This document shows positions 50,435-63,523 of a stretch of 64,000 bases of DNA, in pieces. The translations under genes and the position numbers were made by a program. Source of the DNA: Struthio camelus (lineage: Eukaryota; Chordata; Aves; Struthioniformes; Struthionidae); assembly GCF_040807025.1 (NCBI RefSeq), contig NC_090981.1, forward strand, positions 1,996,501-2,060,500. The letters are read 5' to 3'. The notes under the pieces are model-generated. The model was not told the origin of the DNA, ran no database searches, and saw only the letters and a list, made by a program, of their open reading frames with translations. Each line of letters starts with the position of its first letter. Position 1 is the first letter of the stretch.

Positions 50435-52132
50435 CATATTAACGTGACCTCATATGAAGGTCACACTCTTCATACATCAATCAGCTTGTACCAGCCACTG
50501 TTCTGCATCTAATTTAGGCTTGCACTGATTTTTATGGCTACACCAAACACTATTTTGGATAGCTCCACTTTAGCATGCAACATGATAACTTTGTAAACTC
50601 TCCACACAGCATATCCTAGGGTTGCCTGATGTAAGGCTACTGTGCTCTCATGCTAAGAGACAGTTGTTTCTTCTGATCCACTATACCAACTGCCATGTTC
50701 ATGCCTAATCTGTCAATTCATTTTTGCCATTATTCCTTGTAACACTAACAATTAAATTGTGAATTAATGAAGGGGGGGGAGACATAAATAAACCAAACAG
50801 ATGATCCTGCATTCCTTGTTCTAATAAAGCTCCCATCAAAATCAACACATGAGTTTTGCATGCAGGGTAGTCTTTGCAGATCAGTGCAACTCAAAGGCAA
50901 ATAAGCAAATATGAAACAGGGACTAAAACTCATTATCAGTGATGTTTTAACAGTTTCTTGAGCCACCGAAAGATAATCAAGTAAATGATTATACACTCAA
51001 TGTATAATTAATCAAGTAAATGATTATACACAGTAGGTGTCACTACAAACTATCACAGTCTATTTGTATTTATTTTAGCTGAAACAATGGTAAGTATGCA
51101 TCATTTCACTATATTAAAAGTTACCAATATAAGATATTGTGTAATATTGTTAAGATACTGAGGTTTTTTTGGTTTTGTTTTTTAAGTCATGTCACGCACC
51201 CAATAGACTTGTGCTCCATTGGGTAAGTAAGTCCTTAATTAGGCAGATTGTTGAAACAAGTATTATACACACAGACTGGAACATCTCCTTTGAAGTCTTC
51301 CTATTCTGTCAGGTAATGGCATCGTTAAACCATACATGCTACACTGTAAAAATTCATATGAAAATTCCGGGGGATGGGGAATATAGAGCTTGATTAGCAT
51401 ACAGAAGAAACATAGAACTTTAATATTTTGGCTTTAAAAATCCCAATCTCCAAGCAATTAGAAGATGGGATCATTCATTCACCGCTAGCCATTTCAAAAT
51501 TCTATAGTTCCAAAAGAAGTTGTTCAGGTCCCCAAAACACTTAAATGTTTGCTTATCACAAATTACACCTTGCAGATGAGTTTACTAAATGTGTTTGTTT
51601 GTAACACTTCCACACCCAGTAGTTAACAAGCACACTGAAATAACCAGAAAAAAAAAAGATACACATTAACTCACAAATCAAAGGAGAGAATACTAGTTTT
51701 CAATTGCATAGCCTGGAAAAGCAAAGTCTTTTCCAGAAGAAGAAACATAAGTTGCTCAATCCACAGTACAAGTGGTATAATGTGGTAGTCTTCTACAGAA
51801 ATAAGACATCTGTAAAATGCATTTTCAATAGATGCAAATAGCATCTACAATTAACTATGTAAAAAGGTTAGAACAAGAGACAAGAGGTATGCAATTATAT
51901 ATTTAAAAGAAATGAATGTAATCTTTCCATACTCTTGCAAGTAGAGGAAAAAAAAAATATATTAATTTAGAAAGTCTTTTTTGTAAAGTGGACAAAAAAA
52001 TCTCCAGTTAGTGAAGAACAGTGAATATATGCAAGACCAACTATTTCTGATGTAGCTCTCAAACTATAGACCTATCTTTCTTGCATTTTAAATTTCAAGC
52101 AAGTTAGCAAAGGCTTCTTTCTTAATCCCCAA
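50435..52132. other. Unique AT-rich flank right of the duplication
   Basis: No gene recognised. Just outside the breakpoint is a perfect 7-bp inverted repeat, GTGACCT/AGGTCAC, with a 7-bp spacer (50444-50464). A 23-bp direct repeat lies at 50974-50996 and 51009-51031. Open frames are under 85 codons and without recognisable domains. Confidence 0.55.
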
Positions 52133-52626
52133 TGTTATGGAAACAGTTCAACCCTAGGTTTCCAAGGAGCAGAGTCTCACGTCCCGTGAATTTAATTATT
52201 TATTTAAATGACGGTACAGCAAAGTAACAGCTCGAGCTGGGTGCCTCCGGGGAGGGACCCCAAACAAAGAAATTTTGGGGCAATTATACTCCTTACAGTG
52301 AAATTTCCCCACCTGCCCGTGACAGTCTCTCCCAATCTTCTTTACTGAGTCGGTGGTCTCTTTCCTCTGGATTGGTTCACGTCTACATCCCGGGACGGTT
52401 GCTGTGTTCCTGCTTCACGGTGCCTTCTCTTATCCCAAGGTTGACCGTTACCTCTGGCCATTGTGTGCTGTGTCCTTGAGGGCTGGTTCGAGCTGGGTTT
52501 GCAGTCGCATCCTCAGCGATGTCCCTCGAGCTCATTTACAACTCACTCCTGCGGCCTGCAGGCTTCATCTACTTTAGGCGCTAGTGCTAAGCTGGGCGAG
52601 AGCTAAATTAGCTCCCTTTTCTAACA
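52133..52626 (-). mobile_element. Solo LTR of an endogenous retrovirus
   Basis: A 494-bp block begins TGTTA and ends TAACA on the plus strand and is flanked by a 4-bp direct repeat CCAA (52129-52132 and 52627-52630). It is GC- and CpG-richer than its surroundings. Read on the minus strand it contains a poly(A) signal (AATAAA on the complement of about 52196-52204) towards its 3' end, which gives the orientation. No internal retroviral sequence adjoins it, so it is a solo LTR. The 4-bp target duplication fits a gammaretrovirus-like (class I) element, but the family was not identified. It lies on the same strand as the right ZBTB5 copy and ZCCHC7. Confidence 0.72.
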
Positions 52627-55600
52627 CCAAAGACCATCTATGTAGTGACACAAATGCACAAATTTATAACAGTAACATAAATGTTCCTCTAATGTGCAAC
52701 ATTAAGTGAAATTATTTCCTGGAAAGATATTATAGGTATCTATATTTTATTTGTGATCTTAAACATATCTGGGTCTTTATGACCTTATTTTTAAAATGCA
52801 TTTCCTTTTTATATTTTCTTGTGCAAATGGACTGCATAAATAAGCAATGTGCTATGAGGCTTCAGACTAGCCGATAAACCCTTTCATTTTCCATGCCAGC
52901 TTCTTCTTTTGTAATTCAAATCTGACTGAAAACTGGCAGCTCTGAAAGCTGAAACAAGCACTGCCACAAATACCTTGTAATGCTATCGACCTTGTCTGCC
53001 CATGCAGTGAGAAAGAGGGATGTATATGGGTCTGCAGTCATCCAGATAACACAACTCATGGGGGGGGGGGGAAGGAGGGGGGAATGGAGATTACATAAGC
53101 CAGCCCTGGCCTGCTCACCAAAAGCAGTCATTACTAGGCAAGCTGGAAACAGCATCACATACATATAACCCACATACAGGGCTCAGCCACTGCTTTCATT
53201 ACCAATTTTAATTTAGCTCCTTCAGTATGCTAACCAGACTTCAGTGCTGGTTTTTTATCTATATTTGCCACATATTATGTTTAAGATTATAGTAATAAGG
53301 AACAGGAGAAAGAATCACTTTTAGAGGAAATAAAGAAATAGATCTGCTTATCAATGCCTATCAGAAAGTTCATTAATCAGCCAGGCTTTGTGTCCCCTAA
53401 ACTGAAAGGTTAAACAATCCTCTCAAGAATATTTCTCAGCATCTCCGGACAGTTGTCTGGAGAGGATCTGCCATTCACAGCATTCTGGATTGGTGACAGG
53501 GCATTTTACCACTGTTTGAACCCCAAACAATGATAGACAAATGGTTTGGCTTACAAAGAAAATGTTTAGTACAAGGATGGAAAAGGACCACAAAGCTTTG
53601 AAGTATGGTGGGTGAGATGGGAGGAATGGGGAAGACAGCAGAGGAATGAGGAGACTTTTATGAGGGTCCATATATGTTTTATTTGAATGTTTATTAAGCG
53701 ACTAATCAAATGCATTTATATACACATACAGCACATGAAGAATGTATACAGGCATATGTTATATACACACATGCTCATGCCACTAAGTATATACATATTT
53801 ACACATATGTTTATACATTAATCTGAACACAAACAGTAGTAAAGCTAGTACAATCAGAAATTAAACAGAACTAAAACATGGTTATATTTATTAGCTAATA
53901 CACTGGGGAGCCCAACAAACCCCACGGTTCAGAGTATCTCATTGCTATTGCTTCCCCTCTCACACCATCATCAGGAAAGCATTATCAGAAATAAATCATT
54001 TAAGGAGGTTCTCATCTGCCATCAAAAGAAGTCAAACAAACTGTACGTAATGTGTAAACCTAACATAATTAAAGAAAGAAAATACTTCAGGACTATCACA
54101 TAGCTCTGAGAAATCCCTTCATGCATGCTCACTCTGTATGTGTTCATGCTCACGCACAGACAATCAGCAGGTTTATACATTGCGTGTATGTGTGTAAAGT
54201 GCCAAGATAAGATATTACAAATAGAATTAACTGCAAGGGCAAAACCCAAAACCAAATGGCCTATGCACATGGAGTATCTTCTGTTAACTATAAGATGAGA
54301 AGTTATTATAGGCACAGAAACTAATAGTTTGAAAAAAACATGGACAAATAGCTTTTGGACTAAAAGTTGACTCTGAGGAACTCTGAACCCGAACGCTGAC
54401 TTGGTCTACTAAAGAAAAAGCAAAAGGTTTATGGAGTCCTGATGGAGATGAAAAGAACAGTCAATGACAGTGACATCATGGGTTGTTTAATCTTGAAGTG
54501 CTGTTAAGAGAAAGTCAAATATACAGGGTATCTATGTACATTCGAGAGTTATACACATATATTTTTAAATAATTTATTCAATGTTAATTAACAACAAATT
54601 AACATGCAAAAATAAGTTACAGCTGAAGGCCTAACGTCAATCCACAGAAGCCAAAAAAATTGAGTGAAGACTACTTTTTTTTTAATCATGCACATATATT
54701 ATAGCATGTATGATCACTCAAATTACCCACTGCTCTGAGATTTCTCCAGTAGTGAGCTAAAAAGATATCTAAGATGGAACTAAGCTCTTTAGGACTTTAT
54801 ATAGGATTTCAATTCTTATAATTCATTTTATGCTTGATTTTTTTTTTAAATAATAAAACAAAATCTGGGTAATCCTGTCACTGAGATAGTAACTTCTTTA
54901 TTTGTATGACAGGACATAACAAGATGTATTAAAATTCCTGACATGATAGACCCTCTCAGAATTAAATTAATATATACTTTTGAGGAATCTTAATCCATAG
55001 ATTATTAATGTTATCAAGCATAACTTCATAAAGTAATGGTCTAACATATTTGAGTGCTTAGCTGCTCCTTAATACATGGATCATTGACAAAATAAACAGC
55101 TTCTAAATAGCAATCATGGTGTGTCACATACATGTCTATCATAGTAGAGCTAAATACATGTTAATCTGTAAATACTCCAAGGATTTTAACATGCAGATTA
55201 GTTGTATGATAAAATGCAAGTTTTAAACGATACTAAGGCATATAATTTACAGACAGTTACTGAGCAGACATCTGACAAGTAAAATAGCCCTCATAAGTAT
55301 GATAATATATACTTACAGTTCATGGATACTTATGTTCTGTCAGTAGTTTTTTTTTGTTTGTTTCTTTGTTTTTGCTTTTAACTTTTGCTTTGATTTTGCA
55401 ACATATTAAAGCATCTATCCACTTCATAATATCAAAATCCACCAAAGCATATTTTAAAGTAAGTACATGAAAGTGCAATTTTTATATATTTAAAAATGCC
55501 AGCTAGTTTCAGGCTTGCTATAAGAAAGAACAAAAGTGATCTGTGGTCTATTTCTCAAGTTTTAATCAAATTGAGAAAAAATAGTTCTGAACTGACACCT

Positions 55601-56439
55601 TTTATGTCAAGATTAAGCCCAGGGCAATACTTTTCAGGAATGTAGATACCCCATGTCAAATATTTACACAGAAAATTTAGTGCAGAAAAACTGCAGAAAT
55701 ACTGCTTCCCTACCACCACCACCACTAAAGCCTGTTGTGTAAATATATCACATGGTAAAACTGATTTTTACCTGAAACTTATTTATTTACTGATTCAATT
55801 GGTTAATATTTGACAAAACAAAAAATGAGCTACGCAATCATTTAAAACCACCTTTTCAATTTAAATAAAAGGAAAGAGGAGAGAAAGATCAAAGCTGTAA
55901 GCATTAAAGAAAAGTTCACCTTAATCCTTTTGATTAAAGTGAAGTGCAGTTATGTATGAGGGGAAGACATTTCAACAATGGATTTATCGTGATTATTATG
56001 TTTTCTGTTTAACTATCCAACACTTTCAGTACACCACAAAAATAATATATAATGAAAAAAAGAATGAATGTAAAGAGTGGTTTGTATGTTGAGAATACAG
56101 CAATTCCTGTCAGTTTTAAACAAGTTCCCAGTCATGGGAACATCTTGCCACCAGAATCACTGGCACAACATTTGAAAAAAGTTGTGTACCCAACAAAACA
56201 TTTTCCAGACAGTAAGATGTTACTGTTTACTACAGATTTAAATACCTCACAATAAAATAAAATCTTTTAACTTGCATTCTTTTTTCTTCTCTTTTTCCCT
56301 TTCCAACTTAAAGGCAGGCCCCAAAGCTTTTATTTTGCAGAAATACCTAAGTCCTTAAATATCTGTAACTTAAATTAGAGATTCTCTGAAGGATGTCACT
56401 TAAAGAGGAAGAGTTCAAAGGGGCTACTGTATATATACT

Positions 56440-56488
56440 CCAAATATATATATATATATATACACACTCCAAATATATATATATATAT
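56440..56488. repeat. TA-rich tandem repeat
   Basis: Two adjacent blocks of caaa followed by a (ta)n run, separated by acacactc. The minus- and plus-strand frames across it are artefacts. Confidence 0.9.
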
Positions 56489-56643
56489 GAAATGCTGCAT
56501 ATATGCACTCCAAAATTAGAGAAATGGAAAGGACTTGTTTCAATCAGCCATTATATCTATTGCCCCCACCCACCCAGACTGTTTCCAACAACAAAAAGTA
56601 AGAATGCAATTTCTAGTCAAGATGTACCTTACCCCCTCAATGT

Positions 56644-56668
56644 AAAAAAAAAAAAAAAAAAAAAAAAA
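56644..56668. repeat. Poly-A tract of about 25
   Basis: A pure A run of about 25 bases. It could be the tail of a small retroposed sequence, but nothing recognisable precedes it. Confidence 0.9.
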
Positions 56669-59600
56669 TCAGGAGAACAAGGGAAGGATAAAATATTAGA
56701 GAAAATTGGCAGGAACTAACGACAATGCTTAAATGATTAAGGTAAGTGACAGTTGCTGGAAGATTATATAGTCCATCCTAACTACCTTTTGCAGGTCCAC
56801 GTAGAATTCTTAAGAGCCATTTTAACTTTACAGTTCAATGTAGCAAGGACCAGATACTTAAATGGGGTAACTATCACAACTCTGTGATATAATCGTGTAT
56901 ATCAACTAAGGATCTGTCCTTAGCATTAGGAAGGTACCAAAAAAATGTAACTCTTTCCCAAGATATGTGCAAATGCAACAGCATGGGGACAATCTATAGA
57001 TAAGCAATTTGAACTTTCTATTTCAACTTTACCAACAAATAACTCCCCCCCCAATTATTCTGGACTCATAGGTGGCTAGCTGTATTCATTTAAAAAACAC
57101 CATTTTCCTGAGAAGACAAATATAAAATTATTACAGGAATTCAATTTTCCTGTAAATTTAAATACAATTCTAAAGTTAAAAACTTGGAAATAATTTTATT
57201 TTTTCCAATGGTCTACCTTACTGAAATCTGTAAAACATATTTTGTATTCACTGAAGTTAGTCATGTTTGTGTGTCCAAGAAAACTATCAAAATACTGTCT
57301 TTTGTAAAATCTAGTTATTTTCTAATAAACTTTTTTGTTTAGTTTGCTGATAACTGTAAACATACCTTAAGCAACCTTGCAAGGGGAACACTAAGCAGGA
57401 GGAGATTATCATTAATAGGGAAAAATAAAATATGAAGTAAAATAAAACTCAAAAGACCTTTTAATTTAACTAGCAAATCAAACTCTCCCTGATATATTTA
57501 TTTTTAAACAGAACAGTTGTGAAGTCTAGACACATATTCCAGGGGCATCTCTGCCATAGAACTGCACAAGAAAAAGGACAGGGTTAAGGCTTAAAGGAAG
57601 CACATCATAGATTATTATTATTAACATGTCATCACAAATGTTCACAGAACAAAACTTTTCTGCAACCCAAATATCAAAAAGTCACTTCTCCTTCTATGGT
57701 AAGCATGGGGATACCGCCTCATTTCAGATGTTCCTGTTTTTCCCAACAACCACACAGAAGATAAAGTCATCCTTCCTCTCAATTCAAATCCCTAGGAATT
57801 TTGGATCATCTTCACTGTAAAATATCCTGTTGAACAGCTACTCAAGTATTGACACATTATGCACAGGGGCCTGCAGTGTGCCTCCAAAATATGAAAAAAT
57901 ACTGTCAACATGTATAACCAAAGAGGTACTTTTCTCCACAATTGGTGGGGGGGAAGGAGAGATACTGGTCAAATGGTGAAATGCAAATGTACTTAACATG
58001 AGTGTGATAATCCACTAATCTGGCAAATTTATGTCATGCAATACTAGAAGAGCTGACATCGGAGCAACGTTCAAAGCTACTACAACAATCTCATCCCTGA
58101 ATCTGAGAAAAAAGAGGCTTAACCCCTTCTGGAAAACACTAAAGCCATCCTTCATCTGCACAAAACCTACACAGTCCTTTCTAGAATCCAAATTTTCTAA
58201 CTCTCAAGCCTCAATATTTTTCACTGAAGTTATATTGAAATTTTTCTCTTTCTGGAGGAAGTTAGATTGTTCTGCTGACTTTTTTTTGCAGAATAATTTT
58301 AGTTAACAGAGTTGAAAGAACAAGTTTAAAGAAACTAACTTCATCAGTTATAAAGCTTTGATTATCACAGGGCCTTTTAAATTTAACCTTCATTGAATAC
58401 AACATGATTATCTCTTTTTATCAAGGGGAAATTAAAACGCTTTGCTTATAATTCTTTTTGCCATTTTGACTGCTAAGATTTCTTATCCTGGCAGTCTATT
58501 TTGGTCAGAATTAAGACACTTCTGCCAAAACTACAAAATATTTGAAACATGTCAAAATTTGTCACCACAGTAGCATAAACAAAAGCTATTACCATTAATA
58601 AAAGTAGAATAGATTAATTATTTAGTCATTGTTCCTAGTGAATCGACTGTTTCAGTGCAGGGATACAAGGAGTCAATAGATGGCAGTCCAACTCTTGGGA
58701 AAGAGCTAAATAATGAATAAAAACACCAAAAATTTCACAAAGAGAAGTATTGGGCTCTCTTGTTTTTAAGAAATATTCACAGTGATTTTAAATAATGGAC
58801 AAGCATTTAGACAAACTTTGTAAGAGTTTGTAAAGTTTGTAAAGAGTTAAATACAGAATACTGTTAAAGCAGTATTATATAAGTAATCTTAAAAGATTAC
58901 AAACCTGAAGTCCTTGTTTATAATATATAAGCACTGCTTTGCATGTACAGGTATCTGCATATGCAACATGATCATTTTATCAAAATGAATTTAAATCCAG
59001 TGGTCGCATCAATGGTTAAAGCATGGGAAAAACTGACTTTAGTGAATGTATGCTAACATTAAGGTTAGCATATACAGCAGAAATAGGCATAATAATATTT
59101 TTTCACTTGCATTATTTTTCTTTCAACAACTATCCTGTTTGTACAGAAATACTTATTTTAAACTAAGGAAAATTTAAACACTAACAATCATATTGAAATA
59201 CCACTATGCTAATCTGAGAGTAAGCTATCTCTACTTTTATAAAAGAAATATATAAACACATTATACTAAAATAGAAGTTTTGATTCCTTTAATGAATGGT
59301 ATTTACTTCTGTTCTACTTCAGATATAAAAGAGAATATTTAAATGGAAAATAAAAGTTGGGCCTGACATATTTAAATAACTTGGACAATAAAGAGTTTTC
59401 TGAAGTAAATTTATTTTAAATATCAAGTATATCTGTTAACTGAAATTTTGAAATGTGAAATTTAATCTGATAATTTAGCTAGGAGTCAAAATTAGTCTTC
59501 ACGTGAAAACACTGGGCAAGTGTAAAGTAGTACCCTCATGTTAGAGACCTGGATTATTTGCAGGTAATTGCAAAATAGAAAAATTAATTTGTCAAACAGA

Positions 59601-61306
59601 AGCTAGAATCTGATTCAATTTGAATTTATTTTTTTAAATGTATACTTTTCATATTTCAAAATGTTCTCTGAAAAACACCACAAAAATTCTAAATGGATGT
59701 TTTTAACTACATTTCCATTTATAGTAATAATATTTCCTAAGTAGATATTGTTTTGATAAATGTTAGTTTCATACTAATAAAAGTGTAAACTCAAAATGCT
59801 TTTGACAAAATTAATAGCTAAATTTTTATAGCTCAGACACTTCATATTGATTGCTCAGAAGAATCTTGTTTTAGCTGCCATTTAAAAGTAACTGTTTTTA
59901 TAGTATTGATTGCAACTCTTTTCCTGAGGAATTTTCAATGACCAAATAAGGCCAAAATTAATTTTATTTTAAGACCTCAGTTAAAAATATAATCCAACAT
60001 ATTATTGTACCTAGTATATCGATATGATTACTAAACTTCAAATATCAACAATTTAAGAAATCATTTTTACATGCTCTTATGGATTATAATGAAATAATTT
60101 ACCCTTTTCACTGATGTATTTTTAAATAAGCAAAGAGTAGTGGTGAGTGAATGCATCTATTTTACTCATCATCTTTTTACCAAGTCTTTTCAGTTCTGTT
60201 TCTTTAAGAGCAAAGTAACTGCCCAAATAGAGGGGAGGGTTTCCAAAGTACAATTTTGTTTTAAAATCATTAAATAGGGGAGACAAATGAGAAATTTTCA
60301 ACATCCTTTACCATTAAATTTAGTTGTAAAAACAAACAAAAAAACCCCATTCCACTATGTCAAAGGGGCAGAAGGAACAGATTATAAAGTGCATCCTACA
60401 TTTCTTACTTGAAAGGAAAAAAAAGACCAAAATCAAGAAAAAAGTACCAGACAAACTTTCCTACTTTGTTTGCCATTCAGAGAGGACAAAGATTATTAAT
60501 ATATAACAATTAAACATACATAAGCTTTATGTTGAACAGTAATGACAGGAAATATTCAGATGAACATCTAAAAATCCTAATCTTACAAACACTTTAAAGA
60601 ATAATATTTTTACAAATAAATACATTTCAGTTCTGTGATACAAATCCATTAAATGCTTTTTTGAAATGGTCAAATACTGTTTCTAGTTTTGATATTAGCT
60701 AAATTTATATGCAGTTTGTTTCATTTTTGTCTATATTTTTAATATAAGGAAAAAACTTGACTAATGTATTGATACACTGTAACAGGTTTAATTTTGTTGT
60801 TTAAACTAAAGATCAACAAAATATGGGCCAAACAAGAAGTTAGACTTTCTTTCTTGTTAATAATCATCTACAGTTTGTAAAGTTTTTTTCCCCCTCAAAT
60901 TAACATCTCCTCTCTGGCTGAGATTTCTTTTATTAATTTAAAAAGAATACCTTGTAATATACAATGATAATAGCTAACAGAATCAGGGATATCTGAGATG
61001 GGACTATTGTTTCTGCTATGTATCTCAACATAAAACTTAATCTTTTTATGTGTACAGTAAACACAATCACAGAGACAAAATTGCTACAATGAACTCATTA
61101 AATGATTCCAGTATTAAAATCAAATCAGAACTTCTAAGGTTGTTTAAAAAACATGGACAGTGTTTCACAACATCCTTCAATTCCAAAACTCTTCAGATGT
61201 TTATTATCTACATGCAGAAGATGCTTGTCTATATTTTATGGTCAGCAGTTCATAGAAGAGTAAATAGGTTGGGTGTAAACAAAAATAAAAAGCTGTTTCT
61301 ACTTAC

Positions 61307-61342
61307 TGTTAGATGATACTGCCTCCATATTTCTGGGCAAGC
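61307..61342 (-). CDS. ZCCHC7: ZCCHC7 internal exon (IWRxY motif)
   Basis: A 36-nt minus-strand exon with strong signals: acceptor attttccag upstream (complement of 61343-61351) and donor GTAAGT (complement of 61301-61306). In phase 0 it reads ACPEIWRQYHLT. ZCCHC7 is the vertebrate homologue of yeast Air1/Air2, the zinc-knuckle RNA-binding subunit of the nuclear TRAMP polyadenylation complex. The IWRxY motif after a zinc knuckle is the known Air2 contact to the Trf4 poly(A) polymerase. CP at the exon start would complete a CCHC knuckle region. ZCCHC7 lies next to GRHPR and ZBTB5 on human 9p13, and the orientation here fits that order. Exons 5' of it would lie right of the window. Exons 3' of it were not recognised to the left. 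The identification rests on a short peptide, splice sites and synteny. Confidence 0.8.
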
Positions 61343-63520
61343 CTGGAAAATAAAAATATTGATCACCTAGGAGCATGAAACAAGGTGCTTTACAGTCTAT
61401 TGGTTTTGGCATAACACAGTATCCACCAGTGTCAGTCACAGGAAAATAAGAAGCTTAACTGAAAGGGTCTGTGTTTCACCTTCAAAAAAACCCAGCTAGA
61501 TAGTTTAATTGAATTTTACACTGGTTTAACACACTCCCTGCCATTGTCAGAAAGCCAGTAACAGTTTTCTCTCCGCCTTTCTTCTCTTAAGGTTAGAATT
61601 TCAGGAGAGCAATGTGCTCTCAACTGTAGTAAGTATTAATACTGTAAAACAAACACAAACAACAGACTGAAATTCTACATATTGGCATAGATTGCATTTT
61701 CTAACATTTTAAAGTAACATAATGTTTTGGAAATTAAATCACAGGGTACCTTACTTTCATGTAGGAGTAGAAGGGTTTTTTACTATTTTTGTACGTATCT
61801 TTACCCTAATCAAAATATAGTTGCTACATGGAATAATCTCAGTAGCTTAATGTCAGATGAGATGTAAATAAGGAGCATAACAGATTGTTTTAACGTTTCT
61901 ATCTTTACAATGGCTTGCTTGCTTTTTTTTTTAATACTTGCCCAGTTCATACACAAACTTGTAAGTGCATGCCATTGTAAAACATTATGCAGAATAGACT
62001 TTCAATTGCACCAATTTCACAATAGACCTGACGAATATATAAGACACAGGTAAGAGAAAATGTGAAACTTCTTTAAGCAAAATCAGAATATATTAATGAT
62101 CAATGACATGGGGCATTTTCTTAAAGCTCTTAATATTTTTACAAAAGTAACAATGGCTTTTCTATCTGTACCCACACAGAAGCCAGAAAGATACAGACAT
62201 AATGCTACTTTATCTATTAGCTACATAAGCACTTGACAGTGTGCATGTGTACATAAACAGAACTATTGTAAGGTATCTGTGGATGTCTTTCAATGTCAAT
62301 GTCCTTACATTAAAATATTTTCTTAATCATTTGAACAATTATCCATTTCATTTGACGATCTCAATTTTTAGCTTTACAAGAAATACTAGTTATTCCAGGA
62401 CTTCTATATAATATGCTGCAGTTTTAAGTTCAAACATTCAAATTTCATGCCGACTTGCAAATTAGTATTATTAACATTTAAGATTTTGAATAATTTTCCC
62501 TCACACACAAATTCTTGCTTTCTTGTATATTAACAGAGCATGATAATTCCACCCCCCCCCCCGATACTAGGAATAGAATCTCTCAAAAAATAAACCAAGT
62601 TTTTGCCAATGACCCTATAGCATATACAATATCTTTTCCCAAAATGTGATGAAATTATATTATTTATTATTCATTTTCTAAGTAACAAAGTTGTCTGGAG
62701 AAAGATCTACAATGTGTTCTGTGTCATGGTTCTTCCTTTTAGTCAAATAATGCATGCAAAAATTTGAGTTTTATATTAACATTTTTATAGAGAAACTGTG
62801 TGAAGTATATCACATTTCTAACCAGAGGAAAACAGTACAACATTTGACAGTCTGAACACAGTCAAGATGTCTTGGAAAGGAAACAAAGGGATTTACCTAC
62901 TCCCCTAAAATAGATATTAGTTTGGCACTTGCATAGGAGTCTCAAGTGCAATATATAAACATTCTCTATCCTATAGAAGTATTCTATGAAAGACATTGTC
63001 TTCCTCCTTCAAACTATAAAAGGGCTTCAACTGTACATGTTTTTTGCTAGTTCAGCACAGGGGTAGCAGACAGTTATTTATACATTACTTCTGGGTAGTT
63101 TTTAGTTTTTGGTTACCACAGCGTCCCCAGATTAATACGGTTGAAAAAAAAATCACAATCAATGAGTTGTCATATACTGGCACAATGGCATTCTGCTACA
63201 TGACCTTTGCACAGCAAATATTTAATGAAAAAATAACTTGATTTTAGAATAATCACGTTGTTGCTCTGAACATGAAGACTATTTATAGTGAAAACCTGTA
63301 ACTAAGAATAGGAAAGTAGGATTATAAGGTTCTTAAAATACTCAAAGAGGAGCAATCCCAACCATTTAACAATGCTATCAAGAAATAGGTATTATTATTC
63401 TCATCTTCATGCACATTTTAAGATTATGGGAAAACTTAAGGAAGATGGAAAGAGGAAGCTAGAGGAAAATCAGCCTAGCATATTCCTTCATTCAGATAGT
63501 GAGTCAGTGTAAAAGTTTTC
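61343..63520. other. Intron-like AT-rich DNA upstream of the ZCCHC7 exon
   Basis: No exon or element recognised. It contains a poly-C run near 62552-62561 and several T runs. Presumed ZCCHC7 intron by position. Confidence 0.45.
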
Positions 63521-63523
63521 ATA

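Larger units (their letters stand above)
52631..61300 (-). other. AT-rich DNA, probably intronic to or downstream of ZCCHC7
   Basis: No further exon could be supported. The content is long A/T runs, TA-rich tandem tracts (56440-56488, where a block of ctccaaatatatat is repeated), poly-A (56644-56668) and poly-G (53060-53071). Short minus-strand frames (for example at 60122-60304) have no recognisable similarity. The later ZCCHC7 exons, with the last zinc knuckle and the lysine-rich tail, were looked for here without success. Confidence 0.5.

Noticed and set aside
51670-51710. Possible 38-nt minus-strand exon (ttttccag acceptor, gtgagt donor) in the right flank
   Set aside because: The donor lacks the usual G at -1, the peptide (AMQLKTSILSFDF) is not recognised, and such pairs occur by chance in 13 kb.
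53370-53405. Minus-strand reading TKPG followed by a stop, reminiscent of ZCCHC7 sequence after the IWRxY exon
   Set aside because: Only four residues in a frame that ends at once. Judged coincidental.
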